Origin: Carposina sasakii
Lineage: Eukaryota; Arthropoda; Insecta; Lepidoptera; Carposinidae
DNA length: 64,000 nucleotides
Direction: 5' to 3'
Assembly (NCBI GenBank): GCA_014607495.2
Contig: CP053162.1
Coordinates: 1,116,001 to 1,180,000 of the forward strand
In this document: piece by piece, positions 31,736-42,530 of the stretch
Layout of the letters: each line of letters starts with the position of its first letter
How positions within the stretch are numbered: the first letter of the stretch is position 1
The notes under the pieces: generated by a model
The model's database searches: none
What the model was told of the DNA's origin: nothing
The model's input: only the letters and a program-made list of their open reading frames with translations
Translations under genes and position numbers: made by a program

Positions 31736-32335
31736 AGTAGTAGGTCCCTACTTCTTATGAGATATTTTAGCTACACGTCACTTACGACTAGTAGTCGACT
31801 AAGGAATTCTCTCAGGCAACTATTTACTGATCATTTACATTTGTCCCGGATATGATGATCTATTCCGTTTTGATCCCAGAAAGTGATCCCGAAAAGAATC
31901 CGTTCTATTTAATTTTATAATTTTAATCCTATTCGATCCCGTCGCGGAATCAGATGAATATTACATTTATTTTGTATTCCGTTCTGATCCCGTGTGTCTT
32001 CTCGTTGATTTTTTAGCACTGTTAGCAAGTAAAACAGTAGACACATACAATATTGTTTTTTTGAATAATGTTGAATTTTACTAAGAGTTCGAGACTATGT
32101 TACTAATTCTTATTTTATTTTTTCTTAACTTAGTCGTTCTTCAATAAAAGAACTTGTAGAATTTTCATCCTTTTATTTCCTATTTTATTTTCTGACCTTA
32201 CGCATTAAAAAAGAACTCCACGGGATCAGACCGGAATATGAAAATTGTTTTAGTATCAGACCGGAATTTGTTGTGGATTTAAAGTAAAAAAGGGATTAGT
32301 TTAAGGGATCGGACCGGAATAGATCGATATTTGTA
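31736..32335. other. Intergenic with degenerate repeats
   Basis: Several 'gatcccg' / 'ggatcagaccggaat' phrases recur between 31860 and 32330 in both orientations, suggesting an old rearranged repeat. No gene seen. Confidence 0.35.
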
Positions 32336-32657
32336 CATATAATAAAAATGTAACGGATCGCTGTCTGTACATAAAAGATGTATAAGAAAAAATATTATAG
32401 AATACCTTTATCAACGCAATAGTACCCAAAACAATGATTTTTGGAATTTTTGTCTGTTTGTCGGTTTGTCTGTGCGTTTGTGCACGCTAATCTTAGAAAC
32501 GGCTGAACCGATTTCGATGCAGTTTTCAGGAATATATTGTGACAGGTCCCACTTAACATATAGGCTACTTTTTATCCCGGGAAAATGTTTTTATCCCGGA
32601 TAATTTCGATATTTTTTTTCTGTAGTCCACGCTGACGGAGTCGCGGGCGTCCACTAG
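32336..32657 (+). mobile_element. Helitron-like non-autonomous element
   Basis: It has 'aaaatgtaacggatcgctg', 'gcgtttgtgcacgctaatc', 'acaggtcccacttaacata', 'tttatcccggataatttcg', a terminal GGACG/CGTCC hairpin and CTAG (32654-32657). The same whole layout is at 53284-53598. There are no TIRs, which fits a Helitron. Confidence 0.65.
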
Positions 32658-32740
32658 TGATAAATATGGCTCTATGGGATCTCCCTTACGATCTGGCAGA
32701 TCTACGATCTTTTCGAGAGCACAGCCGTGTATTTATGTAT

Positions 32741-33060
32741 TGATAGCTATAGTTATTTTATATAATGGTTCCTGCCATCTAGTGAATATATTATGGTACT
32801 AATTTATATTATAAAACTGTAAGACGCCCCGCCATCTAGCGACTAACTCACGTATTTAGTACAAGTGCTGCCACCTAATGACAGTTCTAAACATTATTGC
32901 TAAAAGCGACACCTGGTGAGTGAGTTTTCTTAAAAATGGCGGGACGTTTCTCAAACATAGATTATGATTTGGTCGTAGTGGAGGCATTACGTTGTGAGAA
33001 ATCGTTGAGTAAACATCTCTTCAACTAGTCTACCTCTTTAATTTATTTTCCCGCCTAACA
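32741..33060 (+). repeat. 5' LTR of the gag-only element
   Basis: It starts TGATAGCTATAG and ends CCGCCTAACA. After it come 'TATCAGC' and GCGTGGGAT (33068-33076), the motif also found inside the 5' LTR of the minus-strand element. Confidence 0.92.
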
Positions 33061-33134
33061 TATCAGCGCGTGGGATAGAAAAGTAGTTTTTTTTTCCGTT
33101 TGCCTACTTTTTGAAAAGTGATTCACGTGCCACC

Positions 33135-35243
33135 ATGAGCCGCCGACGCCCAAGACACCCTGTTATCGAATCTTCTGAAGAAGAAGAGCCCCCTTCTGCT
33201 CCTAGTACAAGCAAGAAGCCAAGAAAAGCAAGATCATCACGAGCTAATAATAGTCAACGGTTAAATCGCCTCGAGAATTTGTTGGAAGAAATTCTCAAGC
33301 AAAAAAGGGCTACACCTTCACAACAAGAACAGGCACCAATATTACCTGCACCTACAAGAAACGACGCGGAACAACTCGTCGTTACGGAAGGTACGTTATC
33401 ATCGCCAACCAATTGTGATTTATCTCGTGATATTGCTGTTTCCGATAATAATAATGCAGTCCAACAAAATGTAAGAGAAACTATCCAAGTACCCCCTTTT
33501 TCTGGATCAAACAGATATACAACCTCCGAGATTGGTAGCAATTTAAGATTCTTAATTAAACCTGAAAACGTTCCTAAGTTTGATGGAAATACTAACACAA
33601 TGTCTGTTCACGCATGGTTACACCGGTTGGAGTCGCTGGCGAAAATATACGGCTGGGATGAGAAGACGTTGATCTACCATATGACCGCAAGCCTGGAAGG
33701 AAACGCACTATTGTGGTTTGGACATCAACGGGAAATCGACGTCTCTTGGGCTGACTGGAAGCAGCGACTAGCGGACTTCTTTCCAGCTGGAAGAGGACTA
33801 GCCGCCAAACTTCACGAATTCGTCACCATCAACAAACGCCGAGATGAAAGGGTAATAGATTTCTATTATAAAAAGTTATCTCAGGGAAAATTGTGCGAAC
33901 TTTCTGACCATATGATTTGTGATGTTATTATCTATACGCTAGGTGACTCATTGTTAAAAGCGGGAGCTCGTGGAGCGGGTTGTAGGGACACGCGATCTTT
34001 ATTAAATTACCTTACCGATGCCGCGGTTGAGCCACATAACTTAAGTAACGATCCAGTGTCTCGAAATTTTGATCTTGCGAAAGATAAAGACTCCTATAAT
34101 AGGCCTAAATGTTTTGTGTGTGCCGAAAGGGGACATACCGCTTCACAGTGTAGGGACGCTATTCGTTGTACTAAATGTAGCAAAATTGGGCATAAGGTAG
34201 AAGATTGCAGACTTAAAAAGTGTTCCTACTGTAGTAAACTAGGTCATCTGCGTGAAGAATGTTATAGTTTGAAAAATAAGTCGACTGACGTTGTACCAAG
34301 TTTGAAATCAAATGGTGAGGGTATGCAGGCTAAAAATTCAAAATTATATAATATTCGTCCCATAGATGAGGGTGATCGTAAATATCATAAAACTGTTATT
34401 GCTAACGGATTTGAACTAACTGGTTATATTGATTTAGGTAGTGCATGCAATACTATAACGTTACGAGCAGCAAACAAAATAGGTCTTACGTACAATAAGG
34501 AATGTCGTACAAACATTAGAGGTTATGGCGGACAGATTATCAGTCCTGACGGTGAAGGGAACCTTAAACTTAGCATTGATGGCGTGAGTGTAGACACCTC
34601 AGTTCTAGTAGTTCGTGATAGCCTTCAAGAAACTGACATGATTGTAGGGCGGGCATTTAGTGAAATGCCTGGAATTAGCCTAAGAAAATCGTCAGACACG
34701 CTAGAATTCTTTAAAGATACGGAAAATAATCTTCATTTAGAGTTACCTTTTCCTTCTGGTCATGAAATAAACGTATCCAAAATTGAAATAAGAGTTCCTC
34801 ATGATACAATACTATTGCAGGGCTTAAATAAAATCATTGTGTATTCGGACGAGAATTTGGACACGAATACCATTCAGGTTTATCGTTCTGAACATAGATC
34901 ATTAGGTAAAGAAATAGATATTCCCGAACAGATCGCGCACTTGCATGATAGTTTAGGATGTATTGATGTTTATAACTTACAGTATGAACCATTAACCTTA
35001 TATACTACTCGATGCATAGGGCGAGGTAAAATATACAATAGTAACGAATACGAATATAATACAGATTTACAACAAGATGATAAGGTACGTTTAGAAAATA
35101 TTTTACAAAGATTTAGTCATTGTTTCAACAACTTGTCGCGGGTAGGTGAGTGCAGTGTTTTTATGAAGATTGAACTGACATCGGAAATTCCGTTTTATTA
35201 TCGCCCCTACCGTATGTCATTCAAGGAACAGGAAATACAATAA
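33135..35243 (+). CDS. gag: Gag-protease polyprotein, truncated at RT
   Basis: This is a 702-residue frame. I choose ATG 33135 because it sits in a strong context (gccaccATGA); the open frame extends 8 codons further without an ATG. The N-terminus is Ser/Glu-rich and then basic ('SKKPRKARSS'), followed by a short helix 'LNRLENLLEEILKQ'. A Ty3-type capsid region spans about 140-290 ('WADWKQRLADFFPAGRG'). Three CCHC knuckles lie at about 326-375 (CFVCAERGHTASQC, CTKCSKIGHKVEDC, CSYCSKLGHLREEC). The protease has 'GYIDLGSACNTI' with D-L-G instead of the usual D-T/S-G, and 'DMIVGRAF' later. It ends 'YRPYRMSFKEQEIQ', the very start of RT. Gag forms particles; the protease would mature it. The frame is intact. 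Confidence 0.92.
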   Translation: MSRRRPRHPVIESSEEEEPPSAPSTSKKPRKARSSRANNSQRLNRLENLLEEILKQKRATPSQQEQAPILPAPTRNDAEQLVVTEGTLSSPTNCDLSRDIAVSDNNNAVQQNVRETIQVPPFSGSNRYTTSEIGSNLRFLIKPENVPKFDGNTNTMSVHAWLHRLESLAKIYGWDEKTLIYHMTASLEGNALLWFGHQREIDVSWADWKQRLADFFPAGRGLAAKLHEFVTINKRRDERVIDFYYKKLSQGKLCELSDHMICDVIIYTLGDSLLKAGARGAGCRDTRSLLNYLTDAAVEPHNLSNDPVSRNFDLAKDKDSYNRPKCFVCAERGHTASQCRDAIRCTKCSKIGHKVEDCRLKKCSYCSKLGHLREECYSLKNKSTDVVPSLKSNGEGMQAKNSKLYNIRPIDEGDRKYHKTVIANGFELTGYIDLGSACNTITLRAANKIGLTYNKECRTNIRGYGGQIISPDGEGNLKLSIDGVSVDTSVLVVRDSLQETDMIVGRAFSEMPGISLRKSSDTLEFFKDTENNLHLELPFPSGHEINVSKIEIRVPHDTILLQGLNKIIVYSDENLDTNTIQVYRSEHRSLGKEIDIPEQIAHLHDSLGCIDVYNLQYEPLTLYTTRCIGRGKIYNSNEYEYNTDLQQDDKVRLENILQRFSHCFNNLSRVGECSVFMKIELTSEIPFYYRPYRMSFKEQEIQ

Positions 35244-35745
35244 TGTAATAGTAGCAGATAGAATGAAAAAGTTTATAGTACAATCAATGAGTGGGGAAGA
35301 GGAATCGGACGATAATCTATGAGAGTTGTATTTCACGATGTAAACAGACCACTGCCTATATGATTTGTTATTGTAATTGTGATTCATTTATTATTATTAT
35401 GATACTCATATTATACCTACTACTTTGTGTAATAAAGATTATAACAGATTATTCTTTATTATGTAAAATAATATAATTTGTATAATGTTAAATCATATAA
35501 AGTGATATTAATCTTATAAGTTATTTATTACTATAATACTGTAATAATATTATAATTTAGACTAACTTAAATGAATTGTAAAACTGATTCAGGTACCTAA
35601 TAAAGTGTATGCCATCAATGACGGCAATGCTGTCCATATAACTACTACTACATAGATGCGAGATAACATTGGCTTGACAATGGTAATAGTTTTATTTAAA
35701 TTATTGATTTTGTGAATAAGATAACAGCTAAAATAAAATTTTAAA
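35244..35745. other. AT-rich spacer of the gag-only element
   Basis: Between the gag stop and the tandem array there is AT-rich sequence without a domain-bearing frame. It occupies the place where RT and integrase would be in a complete element. Confidence 0.6.
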
Positions 35746-36056
35746 AGGGTGTGTCCCAAAATATAATTCTAACAGGGTGTGTCCCACAAGTACAAAAGGG
35801 TGTGTCCCAAAATATAATTCTAACAGGGTGTGTCCCACAAATACAAAAGGGTGTGTCCCAAAATATAATTCTAACAGGGTGTGTCCCACAAATACAAAAG
35901 GGTGTGTCCCACAAATACAAAAGGGTGTGTCCCAAAATATAATTCTAACAGGGTGTGTCCCACAAATACAAAAGGGTGTGTCCCACAAATACAAAAGGGT
36001 GTGTCCCAAAAACGAAACAGGGTGTGTCCCAAAAATGAAAGAGGGTGCGTCCCTAG
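35746..36056. repeat. Tandem GGGTGTGTCCCA array
   Basis: Thirteen copies of GGGTGTGTCCCA (the last is GGTGCGTCCC) are separated by two kinds of spacer, 'aaatataattctaaca' and 'caaatacaaaa', in a partly alternating order. Each core can form a small GGG/CCC hairpin. The array is open on both strands in several frames, which explains the long repetitive frames seen there; none resembles a protein. Confidence 0.9.
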
Positions 36057-36245
36057 TATGTATTTTATTTTTTCTGAAATTGTTACTTCTACTTAATTAA
36101 TTTACTTATTAGAACCAATACTGTTTCTCTTCTAATTAATTTTAATGTTAACTTATGTTCTAAATTAATTTAAATTTTAATGCACTTATATTTAATGTTG
36201 ATGTATTTATTTAAGAATAATAATTACGAGGTCGTAATATTAGTC

Positions 36246-36258
36246 AGGAAAGGCCGAG
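36246..36258 (+). promoter_or_regulatory. Candidate polypurine tract
   Basis: AGGAAAGGCCGAG directly precedes the 3' LTR start. A purine-rich primer for plus-strand synthesis is expected here. The match is modest. Confidence 0.45.
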
Positions 36259-36578
36259 TGATAGCTATAGTTATTTTATATAATGGTTCCTGCCATCTAG
36301 TGAATATATTATGGTACTAATTTATATTATAAAACTGTAAGACGCCCCGCCATCTAGCGACTAACTCACGTATTTAGTACAAGTGCTGCCACCTAATGAC
36401 AGTTCTAAACATTATTGCTAAAAGCGACACCTGGTGAGTGAGTTTTCTTAAAAATGGCGGGACGTTTCTCAAACATAGATTATGATTTGGTCGTAGTGGA
36501 GGCATTACGTTGTGAGAAATCGTTGAGTAAACATCTCTTCAACTAGTCTACCTCTTTAATTTATTTTCCCGCCTAACA
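36259..36578 (+). repeat. 3' LTR of the gag-only element
   Basis: Direct repeat of 32741-33060; I saw no difference by eye. Confidence 0.92.
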
Positions 36579-36700
36579 GTATGTAATTTATCCCAGATAT
36601 ACTAAACGTGACTGCAGGATTTTCATTACAATCCTGCATTTCTAGCAACCCCATTTCTACACAGCCGCGTGTATATGTATGTATGTATTACTTTAGTATA

Positions 36701-36942
36701 CAGGGTGTAACAGAAAGGGTATGTTAAGCGAAAAGCTATGTAAATAGCCCACTATAGAGAACCTATTCCCAAAATTTGAGACTCGAAATCACATGTTTAT
36801 TTTTCAAGATTGTATGAACATCCCTGAGTTGTGTAGGAATTCTCCAAAATGTGATTTAGAGTCTGAAATTTTGTGCATAGGTTCCTTGTAGTGGGCTATT
36901 TACATAGCTTTTCGCTTAACATACCCCTTTTGTTACACCTTG
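36701..36942. mobile_element. Fold-back MITE, family A
   Basis: CAGGGTGTAACAGAAAGGG at the left and its inverse at the right, TA flanks. Confidence 0.85.
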
Positions 36943-37184
36943 TATTATTAAGTTAATGAGATGGGAAAACAAACCCCACGTTCCGAGTTCTACATGTGCA
37001 TTGGCTCACTCTGCGCTGCAAACTAGAAAGTTTTTTGATTTCAGCCCAAGACTGTTTGCGCGAACTAGAAAACTGGAGCGCAACTAACTTTTACTGCACT
37101 GTTCTTACATTGTATGAATAAAGATTTACATCGGGCTTGATTACCATATCTGTTGTGGCTAGTTCCTATGTACCTACTTCACAT

Positions 37185-37370
37185 CAGCTTACCTGTTGCA
37201 GTCCACTGCTGGACGTAGGCCTCTTCCAGGGCACGCCACAAGACTACTGCCTTAGATAGGTCTTTGTTTATGGTCACCACGCTGGAGAGGCGGTTTGGTG
37301 ACCGCAGTGTGATTTTCGGACTATGTTGTCAACACGGAAGGCGCTGTACCCACAACCTAGAAACCCTTAT
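37185..37370 (-). repeat. RTE-type LINE 3' tail, family G
   Basis: It contains 'cagtccactgctggacgta', 'gcacgccacaag' and 'tggtgaccgcagtgtgatt', inverted relative to 16885-17145. Confidence 0.7.
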
Positions 37371-37529
37371 ATCATAAAATAATTTCATAGAGTAGTGTGT
37401 CGTGATATCTGTTTACCCCTCCGGGAAAAAAGCAAGATTTTATATACCTACGTATGTCTCAAAAATTCCTCTTATGGCATAGTAATATTACTCTTGTGGC
37501 GTAAGTGGGCTAGGTAATCCAGTACTATA

Positions 37530-37787
37530 CAGGGTGTAACAAAAAGGGTATGTTAAGCGAAAAGCTATGTAAATAGCCCACTAATAGGAATCTATCCCCA
37601 AAATTTGAGACTAAATCACATGTTTATTTTTCCAGCCAGTATGGAGAATTTCTAAACAACACAGAAATGTTCATAAAATCTTGAAAAATATACATGTGAT
37701 TTCGAGTCTCAAATTTTGCAAATGGGTTCTCTATAGGGGGCTATCTACATAGCTTTTTGCTTAACATACCCTTTCTGTTACATCCTG
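37530..37787. mobile_element. Fold-back MITE, family A
   Basis: TA-bounded, CAGGGTGTAACAAAAAGGG at the left and 'ctttctgttacatcctg' at the right. Confidence 0.85.
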
Positions 37788-38189
37788 TATAGTATGCAAA
37801 GATATTTCCATAATCAGATAAGGTAAACAGTATTGTGTAGATTTCGCCGAGCAGTTAGTTAATAGAGGCGAACTCTGCTGCGGGTAATTTGCATGTGCAG
37901 TCACCGGGAATCGGGTTTTAGGATTCCTTAGTCTTTTACACTGTTATGTATGAAAAAAAAAATCTTCTTTCTTATTTCATTTATTCGGGCTCCACTTAAC
38001 TTGTGAAAATTTTATTGTGTATTTACAAGAGAAATTTATTTATTTACTATTATTTAATCATTTGTTAACTTTAAAATTATACAGTTGCTTTACAAATACC
38101 CTGCCAAACTGCTTACGCGGTTTGACTATGTACTATTATTTTTTTAGGAGAGATTACTAGACCTAACGTTTCTATATATATCTACCCTG
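37788..38189. other. Intergenic, no gene seen
   Basis: AT-rich. Nothing recognised. Confidence 0.4.
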
Positions 38190-38375
38190 TTTGTCTGGTT
38201 TCATTGTTGCTATTTGTATCTGTTTTACCTTTTTTTTACCTTTAAAAAACCTATTCTACTCGTATTATAGACCCATTATGTATTAGTCTGGCTCTAGGCA
38301 AATATAAAATGAAGTTAATTTGTGTTTACAATATCAATTTTGTTGTTGTTGTCATATGTTACTTCAAGTAGGTAA
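38190..38375 (-). repeat. LINE-associated repeat
   Basis: It matches 6190-6360 inverted ('ttcattttatatttgcctag', 'tacataatgggtctataat', 'aataggttttttaaa'), the segment upstream of the LINE ORF2 remnant at 6412. Confidence 0.6.
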
Positions 38376-38512
38376 TTTTTGAAATTGGATTGATAGTGTA
38401 GGTAGTTCTTTTGTATAGCAGGGTTAGAGTTAACAGATATCTTTCCGTTAAGAAATTACCATAGATAATAATTACATTTATTGAATCTTAGTGCTAAGTC
38501 AATTACCTTGTT

Positions 38513-38573
38513 TAGTGCAACCGGTAGTGACTTTCTGCTGAGCCGAAGATCCCGAGTTCGAATCCGGCACAAG
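38513..38573 (+). repeat. tRNA-like fragment, probable SINE head
   Basis: It has 'gcaaccggtagtgactttc' and a B-box 'gagttcgaatccgg'. Only the 3' part resembles a tRNA, and stems do not close over the whole length. Confidence 0.4.
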
Positions 38574-38699
38574 TTGCATGACCTGCGAAACACGATACGA
38601 TAAACCGATTTATCGAAATTATGCCTGTTAAAATACAAATGAATTTTAAATCTTATAATATAGGAGGTACGGTTGTTAGCATTAAGGTGCTAGGAGGGA

Positions 38700-38920
38700 T
38701 ATTATACACACGGCTGTGTTTCCAGAAAGGGGTAGCCAGAACTACAGCCTCATAAAGCAGATCCAACAGCCATGTTTAGGATAGAGCGGACAGAAAATGA
38801 TTGCGACAAGTTGCTAACTAATCATCTGAGAGAAACTTCGAGTTCCTTAGACGACGCTTACGATATACATAGATGGAGATGCAGCTGAAGTATTCTAGTA
38901 AAACCCACATCAGTGGGGTG
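38700..38920 (+). repeat. Dispersed repeat family F, full-length
   Basis: It runs from 'cacacggctgtgtttccag' to 'attctagtaaaacccac'. Confidence 0.65.
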
Positions 38921-39059
38921 AGAACGAACCTCTCGATAGTCCGTAATTCTAGCGTCAAACTGTCAAATCACATAGATTTTGCTAGCGAGTCGCTAGCGTT
39001 ACGCCGCGTAAAAAGGTTCGTGCTTACCCCACAGGATATTAGGTTCGAATCGTCTTACC

Positions 39060-39125
39060 GTTTTATCGTCAGCCTATTGCAGTCCACTACTGGACGTAGG
39101 CCTCCCCCAGAGTACGCTACAAAGC
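39060..39125 (-). repeat. RTE-type LINE 3' tail, short
   Basis: It contains 'cagcctattgcagtccacta' and 'ggacgtaggcctccccc'. Confidence 0.6.
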
Positions 39126-40336
39126 TCGATGTCCAGTTTTTACCATCCAGTCATATTAGGTACACTAAAATAGGTATAATAAAATCGAATTTAAAAAATC
39201 TGTATTTTGATGTCCAGTAGTGAGGGATTTTCAGACAAGTTAAAATAACCCTCTCCCTCCCTAGCTCCTCCCTCCTTCACCACCTCACGTACGTAAAACA
39301 GAATTTTGAGATGGAGATTCGCTCACGCCATTTATACTATTTTTTACTTTTAATAGTTGTCACAAATCCCTCATTGGTGGGTTAATTTAGCTAGAATATT
39401 GTACGGAACTTCTCGCATTTGCATTTCGTTTCGCATAAGCCTGTTTCTACTTTTTATGTGCGCTATAGCACTCCTTTCGTAATTGGATCGGCTGCTTGAT
39501 TCTTATTCCATAGCGGGTTACTTGTAATTTTTAATTAAAAATATGCTGGCATCCGCAATAAAAAAATAGTAATAACTGTACTAGAAGAGACCCGGTTTAT
39601 TTATCGTAGTCAAGCGTAAATTTAACAGCAATTCGTAGATACAAATATCAAGTGCTTAGAATAATGATTCGCTTCGCTTTCGCCGGAGCGAAGACCAATC
39701 ATTAATCTAAGATCAAGCGCTTTTTTATAAGGCACGTCATCTGAGGCGTAGCCCCGACGTTCTATGTCCAAAACCTACTTGTCATTTATGGTTTCACAAA
39801 AAAAATGTTTCTAACAACTTTTCAACTCGTACATCATTTTGTATAATAAATACCGTTCTTTAGAAATATAGTTGAAATAGAAAATATATATTATTTAGAA
39901 AATATAGTTGTTTGGATATTCTGATTCTTTATTGCACACTCACAAAAGATATAAATTATAGGCATGGAGAAGATATAAAAGAGGAGGTGGGACTATGAAC
40001 TGAGTCGTGTGGCAATCGTGACGCCATGAGGTCATTATAGGGGCGGAGCTTCAGCGCCAGTGTAACGCAGTAGATGTAACCACACGCTTGTGCTCCGAAA
40101 TGTAACCGTATTAAAATTACAAAGACACTAGCGCTTTTATCAGGGTACTTTTTTACTAAAACGTAGTATAATATTGCCACCTAGCGATGAGTAATTGCAC
40201 TAGTAAAACAATCTTGAACCATATTGGTAATGAGCAGGTAGTTTGACTAGTCACTACAAGGTGGTTTCTATGTAAATGGGCAGGGCTACAGTGTTAGGAT
40301 GCTCCCATCGTCCCCCGCTTAGTGGCACACTATTTT
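39126..40336. other. Intergenic with one long hairpin
   Basis: No gene seen. A foldback at 39651-39711 pairs CTTAGA, TAATGATT and CTTCGCT with TCTAAG, AATCATTA and AGCGAAG around an 8-nt loop, about 21 pairs with small interior loops. Confidence 0.45.
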
Positions 40337-40926
40337 TAGGGTTCCGTACGTCTGAATACAAAAACGGAACCCTTATAGGATCACTCGTGTGTCTGTCCGT
40401 CCGTCGCTTACAGTCAATTATTTCCGAATCTATTAGACCGATTAAGTTGAAATTTGGTACACATATCAATTCCTGTGACCCAAATACAGAAGTGTGACGT
40501 GAGCAGATGAAATCTGTATATGGGGGTTATTTTTGGGGGGGAAGGGGAAAATTAAAAAAAAAAATCTGAAAACTGCATCGTGTGGCATATCAAATGAAAG
40601 GTCTTGTTGAGAAGATCTTAAATGTATTTTTTTGTAATTTTAAAATAAATAGTTTCCAAGTTATTCAAGAAAATAGACGAAAATTGACCATTCCCCCCCC
40701 TTATCTCCGAAACTACTGAACCTAAAATTTTGAAAAAAATACAGAAATTAGTTTTCTCCTTATAGATTATAGGAAAACCTATAAGAAGTCCATTATATTA
40801 AAATAACATGGTAAATCACTCAATATTGTGCGTACCAACTTTTTGTCAGATTTAAAAAAACATGATAGGTAACATCGTACGGAACCCTCTTCACGCGAGT
40901 TCAACTCGCACTTGTCGGCTTTTTGT
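40337..40926 (+). repeat. AGGGTTCCGT-type dispersed repeat
   Basis: It begins AGGGTTCCGTACG (40338-40350) and this returns inverted as CGTACGGAACCCT (40876-40888). A perfect 7-bp hairpin GCGAGTT-c-AACTCGC and 'cttgtcggcttttt' come next. Repeats of this kind are common in Lepidoptera to my knowledge. The transposon class is uncertain. The 73-codon frame is incidental. Confidence 0.6.
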
Positions 40927-41392
40927 ATGAAAATATACTTAGTCGATACTCCTCTTTTATTTCTTCTCCATGATTATAGGATAGAAGAAGAGATGCATGT
41001 ACTTACATACAATGGCAAAGCTTATCTCTACAAGAGATCTCTTTCAGCAAACCAAGCTATAAAGTGATTTTTTTATTATATATGTGCAATTATACTAAAT
41101 CTAAGAAACATTAGAAGAAACTTTAGATATCAGGATTTTTTTGTTGTTGTTATTCGAGCAGACGAAGTCATGGGAAGCATCTAGTTTTCAAAAAGGTGCT
41201 TTTATTCTGGATTTGCGTAAGTTAATCCCAAAAGGGAATAATTTTAAAGTGATTAAGAACCCTTTTGACCGGTCCGGCCGACCGTCCCTTAAACCGATTA
41301 CGTTATGGCCAAACAGATGAATAGATATCAATAGACACCGTTGATACCTACTTTTGTAGGTATATGGCATCAGTCGTGTCATATATGAGCAT

Positions 41393-41476
41393 TACAATCA
41401 AAGCCGAAGATTGCTTCGATAGCGAAAATTACACATTCTCAATATTCGCTGTTGCAATGCCTCGGCTTTGCGATTG
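41393..41476. repeat. Imperfect fold-back
   Basis: 'aatcaaagccgaagattgc' and 'ttcgatagcgaaaatt' pair with 'aatattcgctgttgcaat' and 'cctcggctttgcgatt'. The 'agcgaaaatt' core also occurs in the fold-back at 61155-61315. Confidence 0.5.
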
Positions 41477-41877
41477 CAAGTTACACAATAGCTCTCCAGA
41501 TTCTATCTACAGGCTATTTGTAAATGGTTTGCATGACATGCATTTTGTTAGACAGTTCATGAAGTAATCTTTCGTTGTCGACTTATCTCCGTCTGTAACT
41601 GGTTTTGAACCGGTTCTAACCGATTCCGGCCGGTTCCACTCGAGTCGACTTCAGATGATTTTATCCTGAAACTGAAACGCGGTTATCCTGAAACTTGCCC
41701 GATTAATGTCTGTATCAATAACGAAGTCCCGCGGATTTTAATGAAACTAAATAAAATATATAAACTGTGTTAGATTTATAAAAATACTAGCGCTGATGTC
41801 AGATGCCGTCATGACTGAAACAAAGATTAGTAGAAATATTATGAGAATATGCTTGTGATTATAGAATAGATGATATA

Positions 41878-42141
41878 CAGGGTGTAACAGAAAGGGTATG
41901 TTAAGCGAAAAGCTATATAAATAGCCCACTATAGAGAACCTATTTCCAAAATTTGAGATCCGAAATCACATTTTTCCCGATAGTATGGAGAATTTTTAAA
42001 TATCTCAGGAATTTTCATATAATCTTGAAAAATAAAAATGTGATTCTCAAAGTTATAAAGTCTCAAATTCTGGAAATAGGTTCTCTATAGTGGGCTATTT
42101 ACATAGCTTTTCGCTTAACATACCCTTTTTGTTACACCCTG
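41878..42141. mobile_element. Fold-back MITE, family A
   Basis: TA-bounded, with CAGGGTGTAACA ends and arms containing 'tatgttaagcgaaaagct'. Confidence 0.85.
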
Positions 42142-42437
42142 TAGAATATCATATTTTATTTTATTTAAAGTAAGCTATTTATATCTGTGTCCGCTATGCT
42201 ATACGTGTTTGTGGAATCTCACTCGTTCCAGACGGACCTGACACGAGTCTACGTCATCTTATCCTCTCAATGATGTTTTTAAAGTGACAGCTGGCATGTG
42301 GCGTCATAATGTGTCGGCCCTCGAGTGAGACCTTAGGGCCGATTCTACAACCGAGCTTCCACAGTCGCTTCAGCTTCGTTTCGGCTCAATTATTTTTAAT
42401 TTATAAAATTATTAATAAAGAAATGGAAAAAATTCCT

Positions 42438-42530
42438 CACCCGGGTGGGAATCGAACCCACGACCTCTGCATTCCGCGTGTCAGTGCTCTTACCACTGAG
42501 CCACCGGGTCAATTACTCGGATGACGAATT
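42438..42530 (-). repeat. tRNA-like SINE head
   Basis: On the minus strand it reads from 'attcgtcatccgagtaatt' into GACCCGG, 'tggctcagtgg' and 'gggttcgattcccac'. It is the closest relative of 4113-4185 and shares its downstream 'gaggaattttttccatttc'. Here it is not enclosed in the Harbinger-like TIRs, so the SINE-like unit exists on its own. Confidence 0.7.

Larger units (their letters stand above)
32741..36578 (+). mobile_element. Gag-only non-autonomous LTR retrotransposon
   Basis: The element is 3838 bp. Two 320-bp LTRs (offset 3518) read as identical and run TG...CA. GTAT on both sides (32737-32740 and 36579-36582) is a 4-bp target duplication. The interior holds one long Gag-protease frame that stops right at the start of RT, an AT-rich spacer, a tandem array (35746-36056) and a purine-rich tract before the 3' LTR. 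RT, RNase H and integrase are absent, so it must use another element's enzymes. Confidence 0.92.

Noticed and set aside
35728..36100. Long repetitive open frames on both strands
   Set aside because: They translate the GGGTGTGTCCCA array in several frames; composition is purely repetitive and no start context or domain is present.
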